From Nanobdellota archaeon (GTDB taxonomy: Archaea > Nanobdellota > Nanobdellia > Pacearchaeales > GW2011-AR1), in contig JAGVNG010000027.1 of NCBI GenBank assembly GCA_020053375.1, positions 1-39,703 on the forward strand: a stretch of DNA of 39,703 nucleotides, written 5' to 3'. The notes below the pieces were generated by a model. It saw only the letters and a list, made by a program, of their open reading frames with translations. It did not search any database and was not told where the DNA came from. The position numbers were made by a program, and so were the translations under genes. Below, one piece after another: positions 33,051-38,620 of this stretch. Positions within the stretch are counted from its first letter, which is position 1; each line of letters opens with the position of its first letter.

Positions 33051-33209
33051 ATGAAAATAAGAAAAGTACTTGATAAAAGAGTTGGGAACACTGCTTACTT
33101 CAAATATCTTATAACTTTGCCAAAAGAGATTGTAGAAAATTCAGGACTTCTTGAAAAAGATTTAAAAGTAAAAAAAGAAGAACACAAAATTATAATTGAA
33201 AGAGATTAA
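33051..33209 (+). CDS. Small AbrB-like DNA-binding protein
   Basis: 52 residues, starting MKIRKVLDKRVGNTAYFKYL, then ITLPKEIVENSGLLEKDLKV. This is the swapped-hairpin pattern of SpoVT/AbrB DNA-binding domains with a short hydrophobic C-terminal strand. It is inside the transposon, and its own promoter has the same boxes as that of the transposase, so it is the natural candidate for the repressor that binds them (inference). Its stop lies 1 bp from the stop of the convergent Schlafen-AlbA gene. Confidence 0.65.
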   Translation: MKIRKVLDKRVGNTAYFKYLITLPKEIVENSGLLEKDLKVKKEEHKIIIERD

Positions 33210-33210
33210 A

Positions 33211-34566
33211 TCAGTTAAAATGATATGTGCTCCCACGTCTTTCTCCATAATGTTTAGCTAATCCTTTTGATACTAATTCATTTAATATGCGAATTGCAGT
33301 GGGTCTGCTTATTTTGTGTACTTTCATAACATCTGAAGTTGAAAGAATTCCTCTTTCACGCCCATATAATAAAATAATATCTCCTAATGTTTCAGGTTTT
33401 CTTTCAGCAAATTTTAAATTGAGATGAAATATATTTGAAAGAATTGTTATCTCTGGCTGTTCTAATCCTCTACGCATCATTTCTCTTTTTATTATGGGTA
33501 TGCCCTGTCCAGCTGCTTCTGCTTTATGTACTGGACGCAAGAAATTATATATCCATTGATTACGATGAGTTGGAATTCCCTGATTTAATATTTTTTCTAA
33601 TTCTGCAGGGGTTGGTGCACCTGGATTTTGAAATTCAACCCTATCATCAAAAATCCTAATTAAAGATTCTTGTGGGTCACTATAATCTCTATGAACAATC
33701 ATATTAACCACAATTTCTCGGAGCACTATCTCTGGAATTATTGGTTCTTCAAATCTATCAGAACCCTGATAATATGTTCTCACAGGTAAATTAAGCTTTA
33801 AAAAATTAATACAACTATCAATTAATTTTCTTGCAGTTGTGCTTAAAAGAATGGCTGCAATTCTATCTATGGGTTTATCTCCTCTAAATCTTACAAGTTG
33901 AATTTTACATTGCGGTAAGAAGTATGATGGATTATCAACTAAAACAATAGTTCCTAAATTAGTTAATTGGTCTCCTTGTTCCATAATTGCTTTATTGCTT
34001 TTAAGAAAATTTTCTTCGGTTTGTGGATTTAAGGAATTACGTTCAGCTGCTTTTTTCATATAAAAAAGAAGCTCACTTCTATCTATGTCTGTTTTAGTTG
34101 CTGGACTTGGTCTCTGTTCCCACGTCAACATATTTCTACGAGTAAATATATCCCTAAAATTATTCTGAGTCATTTTCTTTGCTGAATCTTGAACCCTATG
34201 ATAACTAACATCTCTGTAAGAACAAATGTTCCCTCCTAAACCTGTTATTTTATATATGGCAATTTTTTTACCCTGACGTTCAATAAATTTTGGACTTGAG
34301 GTTGTAGGAATAGGGTCACAATTTCTCAATACACTTCCTACCTGTGTAATTACTGTTTGTTCATCATTTACCCCTATAACTTTAGGAGGACGTTCATCAT
34401 TAAGTCCAATTATTAACCAACCACCACCAGATGTCGCAAATGCAGCAATTTTCTCCCCTAAGACATCTAAATTTTTTGTTCCTAATGTCCAATCAACTTC
34501 ATAGCCTTCTGGCATCTGTCCCGCTAAAATTGAATCTACTATTTCTTCTGGCTTAAAATTTTCCAT
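33211..34566 (-). CDS. Schlafen-AlbA / divergent ATP-binding regulator with winged helix
   Basis: 451 residues. The N-terminal AlbA_2 (Schlafen-like) domain (about 10-150) shows DWTLGTKNLDVLGEKIAAFA, then TSGGGWLIIGLND and HRVQDSAKKMT. A middle HATPase-like region (about 270-390) includes PEIVLREIVVNMIVHRDYSD and FDDRVEFQNPGAPTPAEL, typical of the divergent AAA_4/HATPase_c_4 group. The C-terminus (about 400-451) is a winged helix (STSDVMKVHKISRPTAIRIL). Such proteins are commonly annotated as putative DNA-binding transcriptional regulators. It is transposon cargo. Confidence 0.85.
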   Translation of the reverse strand: MENFKPEEIVDSILAGQMPEGYEVDWTLGTKNLDVLGEKIAAFATSGGGWLIIGLNDERPPKVIGVNDEQTVITQVGSVLRNCDPIPTTSSPKFIERQGKKIAIYKITGLGGNICSYRDVSYHRVQDSAKKMTQNNFRDIFTRRNMLTWEQRPSPATKTDIDRSELLFYMKKAAERNSLNPQTEENFLKSNKAIMEQGDQLTNLGTIVLVDNPSYFLPQCKIQLVRFRGDKPIDRIAAILLSTTARKLIDSCINFLKLNLPVRTYYQGSDRFEEPIIPEIVLREIVVNMIVHRDYSDPQESLIRIFDDRVEFQNPGAPTPAELEKILNQGIPTHRNQWIYNFLRPVHKAEAAGQGIPIIKREMMRRGLEQPEITILSNIFHLNLKFAERKPETLGDIILLYGRERGILSTSDVMKVHKISRPTAIRILNELVSKGLAKHYGERRGSTYHFN

Positions 34567-34642
34567 AATATAAATGTAAAGATATATCTTTATATATTTT
34601 ACTATTTTACATTTTTTGAATTATAGATAAAAAAGACAATAA

Positions 34643-34681
34643 TTCAGGTACCGAAACATATATAAACATCAGGTACCTGAA
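34643..34681 (+). promoter_or_regulatory. Paired operator boxes flanking the transposase TATA box
   Basis: TTCAGGTACCGAA (34643-34655) and TCAGGTACCTGAA (34669-34681) surround CATATATAAAC. The second box contains the perfect palindrome TCAGGTACCTGA. The transposase ATG is at 34688, so the second box lies at or near the transcript start. Confidence 0.65.
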
Positions 34682-34687
34682 TGTCTT

Positions 34688-35581
34688 ATGGAAACGAGAC
34701 GTTCAAAGTGCCAAAGCGATAATATAGTAAAACGAGGCACTTTTACAACACAAGCATATGGAAAACAACAAAGATACTATTGCAAAAACTGCAATAAGAA
34801 ATTCATAGAGCATACTGGCTTTTACAGAATGAGAAACACCCCACAAAAAATTACTTTATCTCTTGACCTATTCTTTCGTGGTTTAAGCACTCGTGAAGTC
34901 CAGAGCCATCTACAAGCATTTTATCCTCATAATTCAGACCACAGCACAATATTAAGGTGGATTAGAAAATACTCTCTGCAAATTGCTAAATATACAGATA
35001 AGTTAAAAGTCAATACTGGCTCTTACATAGAAGTTGATGAGATGGAATATCATAGAAGAAAAAGCCATAAAGCAAAATTAGGTATAGATGAGAATTGGTT
35101 TATTGATGCAATAGATGTTAAAACCAGATTTATGCTTTCTTCTGCTTATACAAAAGAAAGAACTGGAAAAGAAGTTAATTCTGTTCTTGAAAAAATCAAA
35201 AAGAAATCTGACAATATTAAGATAGTCACCACAGATGGTTTTACAGGATACATAAAACCAATAAAAAGAGTTTGGGGTTACAATAAGCATACAAGAAATC
35301 ATAATGTCAAGCATAATATTGTAAATGCTTCAAGAGGTGAAGGCTTTAATATTTGGGTTGAAAGAATGCACAATAGTATAAGACAAAGAACACAGAATTT
35401 TAGAGGTTTTCACGGCTCTATTAATTCTGCATACTCAATAATGAAAGGCATAGAAATCTTTTACAATTTCGTAAGAAAACACGAAGCCCTTAAAGGCAAA
35501 ACTCCATCTGATGTTGCTATTTCATCTTTGAAATTTGAAAGCCCTAATAGATGGCTTGAATTGATTAAGATGTCAAATTAA
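34688..35581 (+). CDS. DDE transposase with N-terminal zinc ribbon
   Basis: 297 residues. The N-terminus has Cys8 and a CKNC pair (32-35), a zinc-ribbon-like start with one cysteine fewer than usual. A helix-turn-helix follows (FFRGLSTREVQSHLQAF, about 62-78). The RNase H-like core has Asp117 in VDEMEYHRRK, Asp183 in VTTDGFTGYI and Glu225 in NIWVERMHNSIRQRTQNFRG, and ends YNFVRKHEALKGKTPSDVAI. This resembles transposases of the IS6/IS240 and IS1 relatives found in archaea; the exact family is uncertain. All three acidic residues are present, so it may be active. It is regulated by the paired boxes upstream. Confidence 0.88.
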   Translation: METRRSKCQSDNIVKRGTFTTQAYGKQQRYYCKNCNKKFIEHTGFYRMRNTPQKITLSLDLFFRGLSTREVQSHLQAFYPHNSDHSTILRWIRKYSLQIAKYTDKLKVNTGSYIEVDEMEYHRRKSHKAKLGIDENWFIDAIDVKTRFMLSSAYTKERTGKEVNSVLEKIKKKSDNIKIVTTDGFTGYIKPIKRVWGYNKHTRNHNVKHNIVNASRGEGFNIWVERMHNSIRQRTQNFRGFHGSINSAYSIMKGIEIFYNFVRKHEALKGKTPSDVAISSLKFESPNRWLELIKMSN

Positions 35582-35931
35582 ATTTTTTGTATATATTTAG
35601 AAATCTCGTTCACATCTCTTTTAACTCTTTCAACACCTATTTCAGAGTCAGCTCCAATAAAAAATCTAATCTCACTATGAACATATACACTTGTGGCTAA
35701 TTTTGTTGTTCCTGCTTTATGTTTTCCAGAATCTCTTATCTCTCTTGCTTTACTGCCTGAATAAATTTTAGCGTCTGCTCTTATCCAAATCGTATCAAAC
35801 ATTTCTTTTGGTTTGGATAAAACAAATAAGACAATTGTAACTATCCAAGATATGACAGCAAGAGTTATAATAGTTGAAGAACCTTGAAAGGCAATAATTG
35901 TAAGTAAAACAGAAACTCCTAAACATATCAA
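35578..35931 (-). CDS. Small membrane protein in the transposon
   Basis: 117 residues with two hydrophobic segments (about 2-15 and 19-41) and a soluble C-terminal part containing IWIRADAKIYSGSKAREIRD and IRFFIGADSEIGVERVKRDV. Its stop codon overlaps that of the transposase by 4 bp in opposite orientation. It overlaps the upstream 91-residue gene by 4 bp, so the two are cotranslated. I do not recognise it; it is not a standard transposition protein. Confidence 0.6.
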   Translation of the reverse strand: MICLGVSVLLTIIAFQGSSTIITLAVISWIVTIVLFVLSKPKEMFDTIWIRADAKIYSGSKAREIRDSGKHKAGTTKLATSVYVHSEIRFFIGADSEIGVERVKRDVNEISKYIQKI

Positions 35932-36203
35932 GCATATTTTCTTAATTCTTTAGCATTTTTACGCGATTGTTCTTCTGACCTTTTAGCTTCCATTTTTGCT
36001 ACAAAGTCTGAAACTCCATCTGCTACATTATCTTTTGTAACTTCTGGATTTGGATATGAAACCTTATATCCTAAATCCTCTAATTTTGTAGAAAGGTTTT
36101 CAATAGTAATTTGTGGATGCCCAGATTCCAAAGGCACTTGTGTATAAACAGGTTTTCTCTTCAAATCTTCTTTTGAAGGAAAATCATCATCTTCATCACT
36201 CAT
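35928..36203 (-). CDS. Small acidic hypothetical protein in the transposon
   Basis: 91 residues starting MSDEDDDFPSKEDLKRKPVY. Residues 20-55 include a short strand-rich region (ITIENLSTKLEDLGYKVSYP), and the C-terminus is a charged helix (AKMEAKRSEEQSRKNAKELR). No family is recognised. It is 4 bp overlapped with the following membrane-protein gene and lies 38 bp from the right inverted repeat. The pair is probably transposon cargo with a linked function. Confidence 0.6.
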   Translation of the reverse strand: MSDEDDDFPSKEDLKRKPVYTQVPLESGHPQITIENLSTKLEDLGYKVSYPNPEVTKDNVADGVSDFVAKMEAKRSEEQSRKNAKELRKYA

Positions 36204-36241
36204 TCTTTTTTAAAGAATCTTATACTTAAAAATTTAACTAA

Positions 36242-36265
36242 AAGACCAATTAATGCACCAGAGTA
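36242..36265 (-). repeat. Right terminal inverted repeat
   Basis: 24 bp, exact inverted copy of 32916-32939, followed directly by the 9-bp duplication GGTCTCCTC at 36266-36274. Confidence 0.85.
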
Positions 36266-36425
36266 GGTCTCCTCTGATTCTTTTGATTTCCAAGTTATGT
36301 TTCTTTAATATGGAAATTATACTACTTACTATCGGAGTCAATCTGTAGCCCATTAATAGTTGCAAGAATTAAGCAATTTTATACTTTTCTACCAACGCCC
36401 ACTTAAACTCTACAAAGTTTAGGGA

Positions 36426-36498
36426 CGCCCCGACCGAGATTCGAACTCGGGTCACGGCCGTGAAAGGGCCGCATTCTTGGCCTCTGAACTATCGGGGC
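36426..36498 (-). tRNA. tRNA-Glu(UUC)
   Basis: Acceptor GCCCCGA pairs with TCGGGGC, with discriminator G. The anticodon arm is CGGCC-CTTTCAC-GGCCG, giving anticodon UUC. The T arm is CCGAG/TTCGAAT/CTCGG. It has no intron, unlike tRNA-Glu(CUC) at 2860-3010, which is otherwise identical in its exons. Its 3' end is repeated at 32416-32430. Confidence 0.95.
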
Positions 36499-36559
36499 TC
36501 ACTCACTTCGTTCGCTCACCCTACGTCGCCTGTAAGTCGCCGTAAGGCTTTGCTTAATT

Positions 36560-36601
36560 TTCACTAGGAAACTTCACTCGGAAACCTTTTCACTAGGAAA
36601 C
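36560..36601. repeat. Three tandem 13-bp repeats upstream of tRNA-Glu(UUC)
   Basis: TTCACTAGGAAAC (36560-36572), TTCACTCGGAAAC (36573-36585) and TTCACTAGGAAAC (36589-36601) are near-tandem. They lie upstream of the tRNA-Glu 5' end, between it and the second mazF. The nearest TATA-like sequence on that strand is beyond them, near 36630. The rest of 36499-36655 contains a palindrome-like CTCACTTCGTTCGCTCAC and no gene. Confidence 0.6.
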
Positions 36602-36655
36602 CTGTTTATTTTAGACAAAAACAGTTTTTAAAGATAACTGAAAATTTTATTTTTC

Positions 36656-36985
36656 CTACTGCAATGCTAATCTTATTTTTTGATTAATATCGTCCTTTAT
36701 TTTTGAACTATTTATTTCTCCTATTTTTCCATAAATAAGACTTTTATGCAATGTGAATATCATGTCAACATAAATAAAAGAATCGAAACGGATATCTCCA
36801 CTACATGCATTTTTTGGCAAAAATATTCCATATTTTTGGAAATCTCTTTGTTTTGTGGTAATTTGACAAACAATTGAATTTTCGCCTTCTAGTGGATTAA
36901 TAATTAGTGCAGGTCTTTTCTTAGCATTTTTTAAATTAGTGAACGGGAAAACAGTAAGGACTATATCGAACTTTTTTAATATCAT
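36656..36985 (-). CDS. MazF/PemK-type toxin, second copy
   Basis: 109 residues with the MazF pattern: FDIVLTVFPFTNLKNAKKRP near 6-25, then ALIINPLEGENSIVCQITTK and a C-terminal helix. It overlaps its upstream antitoxin gene by 4 bp (ATGA). Compared with the MazF at 2267-2599, the core is similar but the sequence is diverged, so these are two separate modules. Unlike the first, this one is paired with an RHH-type protein rather than an AbrB-type one. Confidence 0.8.
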   Translation of the reverse strand: MILKKFDIVLTVFPFTNLKNAKKRPALIINPLEGENSIVCQITTKQRDFQKYGIFLPKNACSGDIRFDSFIYVDMIFTLHKSLIYGKIGEINSSKIKDDINQKIRLALQ

Positions 36986-37212
36986 TGCAAATAGGCAAAC
37001 GCTTTTTCATCTTCTTTGGATAACCATGATTCAGCCAGCAATTTTTCATCTGCAAGGAATTTTGTTTCTTCCCAATCACTCATGCTTATTTTTTCCATTT
37101 CTTCAACTCTTTGCTTTATTACTTTTCTTACAAATTCACTCCACTTTATTTCTGAGAATTTTTTCATTTTTTTATAGACATCATCATCTATTGAAAGGGT
37201 TATGTTTGTCAT
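36982..37212 (-). CDS. Ribbon-helix-helix antitoxin
   Basis: 76 residues: TNITLSIDDDVYKKMKKFSE near 2-21, then IKWSEFVRKVIKQRVEEMEK. This is the strand-helix-helix DNA-binding core of CopG/RHH antitoxins. The acidic Trp-containing tail (ESWLSKEDEKAFAYL) is the likely toxin-neutralising part, similar in style to the tail of the MazE at 2584-2802. A perfect 20-bp palindrome (37218-37237) lies 6 bp upstream. Confidence 0.8.
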   Translation of the reverse strand: MTNITLSIDDDVYKKMKKFSEIKWSEFVRKVIKQRVEEMEKISMSDWEETKFLADEKLLAESWLSKEDEKAFAYLQ

Positions 37213-37217
37213 TTGAG

Positions 37218-37237
37218 AATAAGTGAGCTCACTTATT
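37218..37237. promoter_or_regulatory. 20-bp perfect palindrome, operator of the second TA operon
   Basis: AATAAGTGAGCTCACTTATT is a perfect palindrome directly upstream of the RHH antitoxin start and overlaps the TATA-like ATTTAAAT. An autorepressing RHH dimer pair would fit this site. Confidence 0.7.
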
Positions 37238-37298
37238 TAAATCTTTCTTTTGTTTTAAATAATTAATGTAAAAATAATCTTTTTGGAAAAGATTGAAT

Positions 37299-37493
37299 TT
37301 ATTTTTTCTCATCTTTTTCCGGCATGATAATCCAAGCTATCAGATAGGCAAATATTCCCGCTCCCCAAGCCAGGCTTGCTATGACCCATAAAAGCCTTAT
37401 TAGGACAGGGTCTGCATCTAAATACTCTGCAATCCCCCCGCATACCCCTCCGATTACCTTGTTTTTCTTGCTTCTGAATAGTCTCTTTATCAT
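37299..37493 (-). CDS. pspC: PspC-domain membrane protein
   Basis: 64 residues forming a single PspC domain: KNKVIGGVCGGIAEYLDADP (10-29), then VLIRLLWVIASLAWGAGIFA and YLIAWIIMPEK. PspC proteins are small membrane proteins linked to envelope stress, best known in bacterial phage-shock systems. It has one or two hydrophobic segments. Nothing else of a phage-shock operon is in the window. Confidence 0.9.
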   Translation of the reverse strand: MIKRLFRSKKNKVIGGVCGGIAEYLDADPVLIRLLWVIASLAWGAGIFAYLIAWIIMPEKDEKK

Positions 37494-37536
37494 TGTTCCT
37501 TTTCTGCCATTACAGTTTCTTTTTTAAAAGAAACCC

Positions 37537-37552
37537 ATGAGCCTACACGGAT
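37537..37552 (-). repeat. Partial copy of the tRNA-Ile 3' end
   Basis: ATGAGCCTACACGGAT matches the 3' end of tRNA-Ile (ATGAGCCTGCACGGAT at 37602-37617) in 15 of 16 bases, in direct orientation 65 bp away. The bases between hold only short hairpins. Confidence 0.6.
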
Positions 37553-37602
37553 AAGTTTCCCTTTCCATTTAAACCGATTAGTCAAATCCTCATTTGACAA
37601 TA

Positions 37603-37724
37603 TGAGCCTGCACGGATTTGAACCGTGGACCCCTGCCTCTCTTAGATGAAATCCAAAAGAGATTAACTCTATCGAATTAATTTCTTATAAGAGCAGTGCT
37701 CTGACCAGGCTGAGCTACAGGCTC
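37603..37724 (-). tRNA. tRNA-Ile(UAU) with a 47-nt intron
   Basis: Acceptor GAGCCTG pairs with CAGGCTC, discriminator A. The D arm GCTC...GAGC and the T arm CACGG/TTCAAAT/CCGTG are regular. The anticodon stem is CTGCT/GGCAG with loop C-U-UAU-A|A, giving UAU, with an intron (about 37639-37685) after position 37. UAU reads AUA directly. Most archaea use a modified CAU (agmatidine) instead; the UAU form is known in a few lineages such as Nanoarchaeum and Korarchaeum. Partial copies of both ends flank the gene in the region 37494-37930, which holds no protein gene. Confidence 0.8.
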
Positions 37725-37777
37725 ACGAATAGCCCCCACTCAAATGAGAGTCTCCATTTGGATCTGGAAATCTCATA

Positions 37778-37790
37778 GAGCTACAGGCTC
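37778..37790 (-). repeat. Partial copy of the tRNA-Ile 5' end
   Basis: GAGCCTGTAGCTC is identical to the first 13 bases of tRNA-Ile and lies 66 bp upstream of it. The rest of a tRNA does not follow. Between it and the tRNA is TCAAATGAG (37740-37748), which is inverted as CTCATTTGA at 37589-37597 on the other side. Confidence 0.6.
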
Positions 37791-37930
37791 GTTCTGAAAA
37801 GATATGATAGAAGTATATTTAAAAGTTATCCTATCTTAATCATTTTTATCTATAATTATCTTATTCTAACAATTAAAACTATATTTTTCACAGACAATAT
37901 CCTTAAAAGGCGGGTGTTTATGATGAGACC

Positions 37931-38200
37931 ATGGCAAACAAGCCTTATCAAATTACATTTAATTACAATCTTTCCACACTTCCATTGACCGAAGCATCCA
38001 AGGAGATATTCTTTGAACTGACAAATAGGAAATTAGAGTTTATGGCGGAACCGAGTGTAACTAACTCTGGTTTTGGAGCTATAAGTGTTTTTATAAACTA
38101 TAATCATGTTCAAACAGGATATCACTACCTAGATGGGTTTACAAGGTTGACAAAAGCATTAGATACAATTGTTGAAGGCAGTTTAGAATCCATTAAATAA
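37931..38200 (+). CDS. Hypothetical protein
   Basis: 89 residues, soluble and beta-alpha in character: PYQITFNYNLSTLPLTEASK near 5-24 and GAISVFINYNHVQTGYHYLD near 49-68. No family is recognised. It has its own start signal (TTAAAAGGCGGGTGTTTATG region upstream). Its stop abuts the stop of the convergent RHH gene. Confidence 0.5.
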   Translation: MANKPYQITFNYNLSTLPLTEASKEIFFELTNRKLEFMAEPSVTNSGFGAISVFINYNHVQTGYHYLDGFTRLTKALDTIVEGSLESIK

Positions 38201-38395
38201 TCATTGATTCTTTACAGGAAACAAAGTTTTCAGCATTTTTCTCAAATTATCATCCAAAAAGCAGATATCTTCTCCAGCTATTTTTTCAATAAATCTTGTC
38301 AGAGAACCTCTGCCATTAAATCCTGTTTCATTGGCTTTTTTCAATAGCTTTCTTTGGGTTTCAGAATCGAGATATATCTTAATAGGCTGTTTCAT
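38201..38395 (-). CDS. Ribbon-helix-helix-like small protein
   Basis: I start at ATG 38395 (MKQPIKIYLDSETQRKLLKK), giving 64 residues; an upstream ATG (38419) would add a Lys-rich leader. The short strand (PIKIYL) followed by two helices is typical of RHH DNA-binding proteins. No toxin partner is next to it on the same strand. Two copies of TGTAGGTAAAAT (reverse strand of 38438-38449 and 38491-38502) precede it and could be operators. Confidence 0.5.
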   Translation of the reverse strand: MKQPIKIYLDSETQRKLLKKANETGFNGRGSLTRFIEKIAGEDICFLDDNLRKMLKTLFPVKNQ

Positions 38396-38437
38396 TTTCC
38401 TCTTTTTCTTAAAAAGCAAGGTTTTTGCCTTTTATAA

Positions 38438-38507
38438 ATTTTACCTACAACTATTTTTTTCAAATTTGTCGTCGATAAAATACCTGAGGGATTTTACCTA
38501 CAGTAGG
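38438..38507. promoter_or_regulatory. Repeated operator-like boxes between RHH and surface-protein genes
   Basis: ATTTTACCTACA occurs at 38438-38449 and 38491-38502. The second copy runs into the palindrome CCTAC-A-GTAGG (38497-38507). The first overlaps the TATA-like ATTTATAAAAGG of the RHH gene. The remaining bases up to 38620 contain two overlapping hairpins, CCCTAAT/ATTAGGG (38552-38583) and GTTAAG/CTTAAC. Confidence 0.5.
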
Positions 38508-38620
38508 AAAAATGTAAGGAAACTGATATTTTTTATAAAGTTGCATAAAGGCCCTAATCTTCCTAGTTAAGCACCTATTAGGGACTTAACCTTTATGTTT
38601 GTTTTTTTCCTCTAATTTAC

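Larger units (their letters stand above)
32916..36265. mobile_element. 3.35-kb transposon with cargo genes
   Basis: The element is bounded by 24-bp inverted repeats (32916-32939 and 36242-36265, beginning TACTCTGGTGCATTAATTGG) and flanked by a 9-bp direct duplication GGTCTCCTC (32907-32915 and 36266-36274). It carries, from left to right, an AbrB-like gene (+), a Schlafen-AlbA regulator (-), a DDE transposase (+) and two small genes (-). The intact ends, target duplication and open reading frames suggest a recent insertion. A 9-bp duplication with a zinc-ribbon transposase recalls IS1-like groups, but the family is not settled. Confidence 0.85.
32752..36353 (-). pseudogene. hicA: hicA toxin gene split by a transposon
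   Basis: The 5' part is 36353-36266 (MGYRLTPIVSSIISILKKHN...), and the 3' part is 32906-32752 (...KREEFEGIF, then stop). Removing the transposon and one copy of the 9-bp duplication joins them in frame into an 80-residue HicA: LKKHNLEIKRIRGDH near residues 16-30 and VNVKRPSNAVRLNLLKECEE near 49-68. HicA binds double-stranded RNA and cleaves mRNA; the histidine of GDH (His30) is the active-site position. The insertion falls exactly at that codon. The original gene began 72 bp from the 3' end of tRNA-Glu(UUC), with a TATA-like GTATAAAATTGC upstream. Confidence 0.85.

Noticed and set aside
32416-36439. Virus or plasmid integrated at tRNA-Glu
   Set aside because: No integrase, replication or structural gene lies between the repeats; only hicAB and the transposon do.
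38552-38594. H-type pseudoknot
   Set aside because: The loop crossing a 7-bp stem would be only one base, too short; alternative hairpins are more likely.
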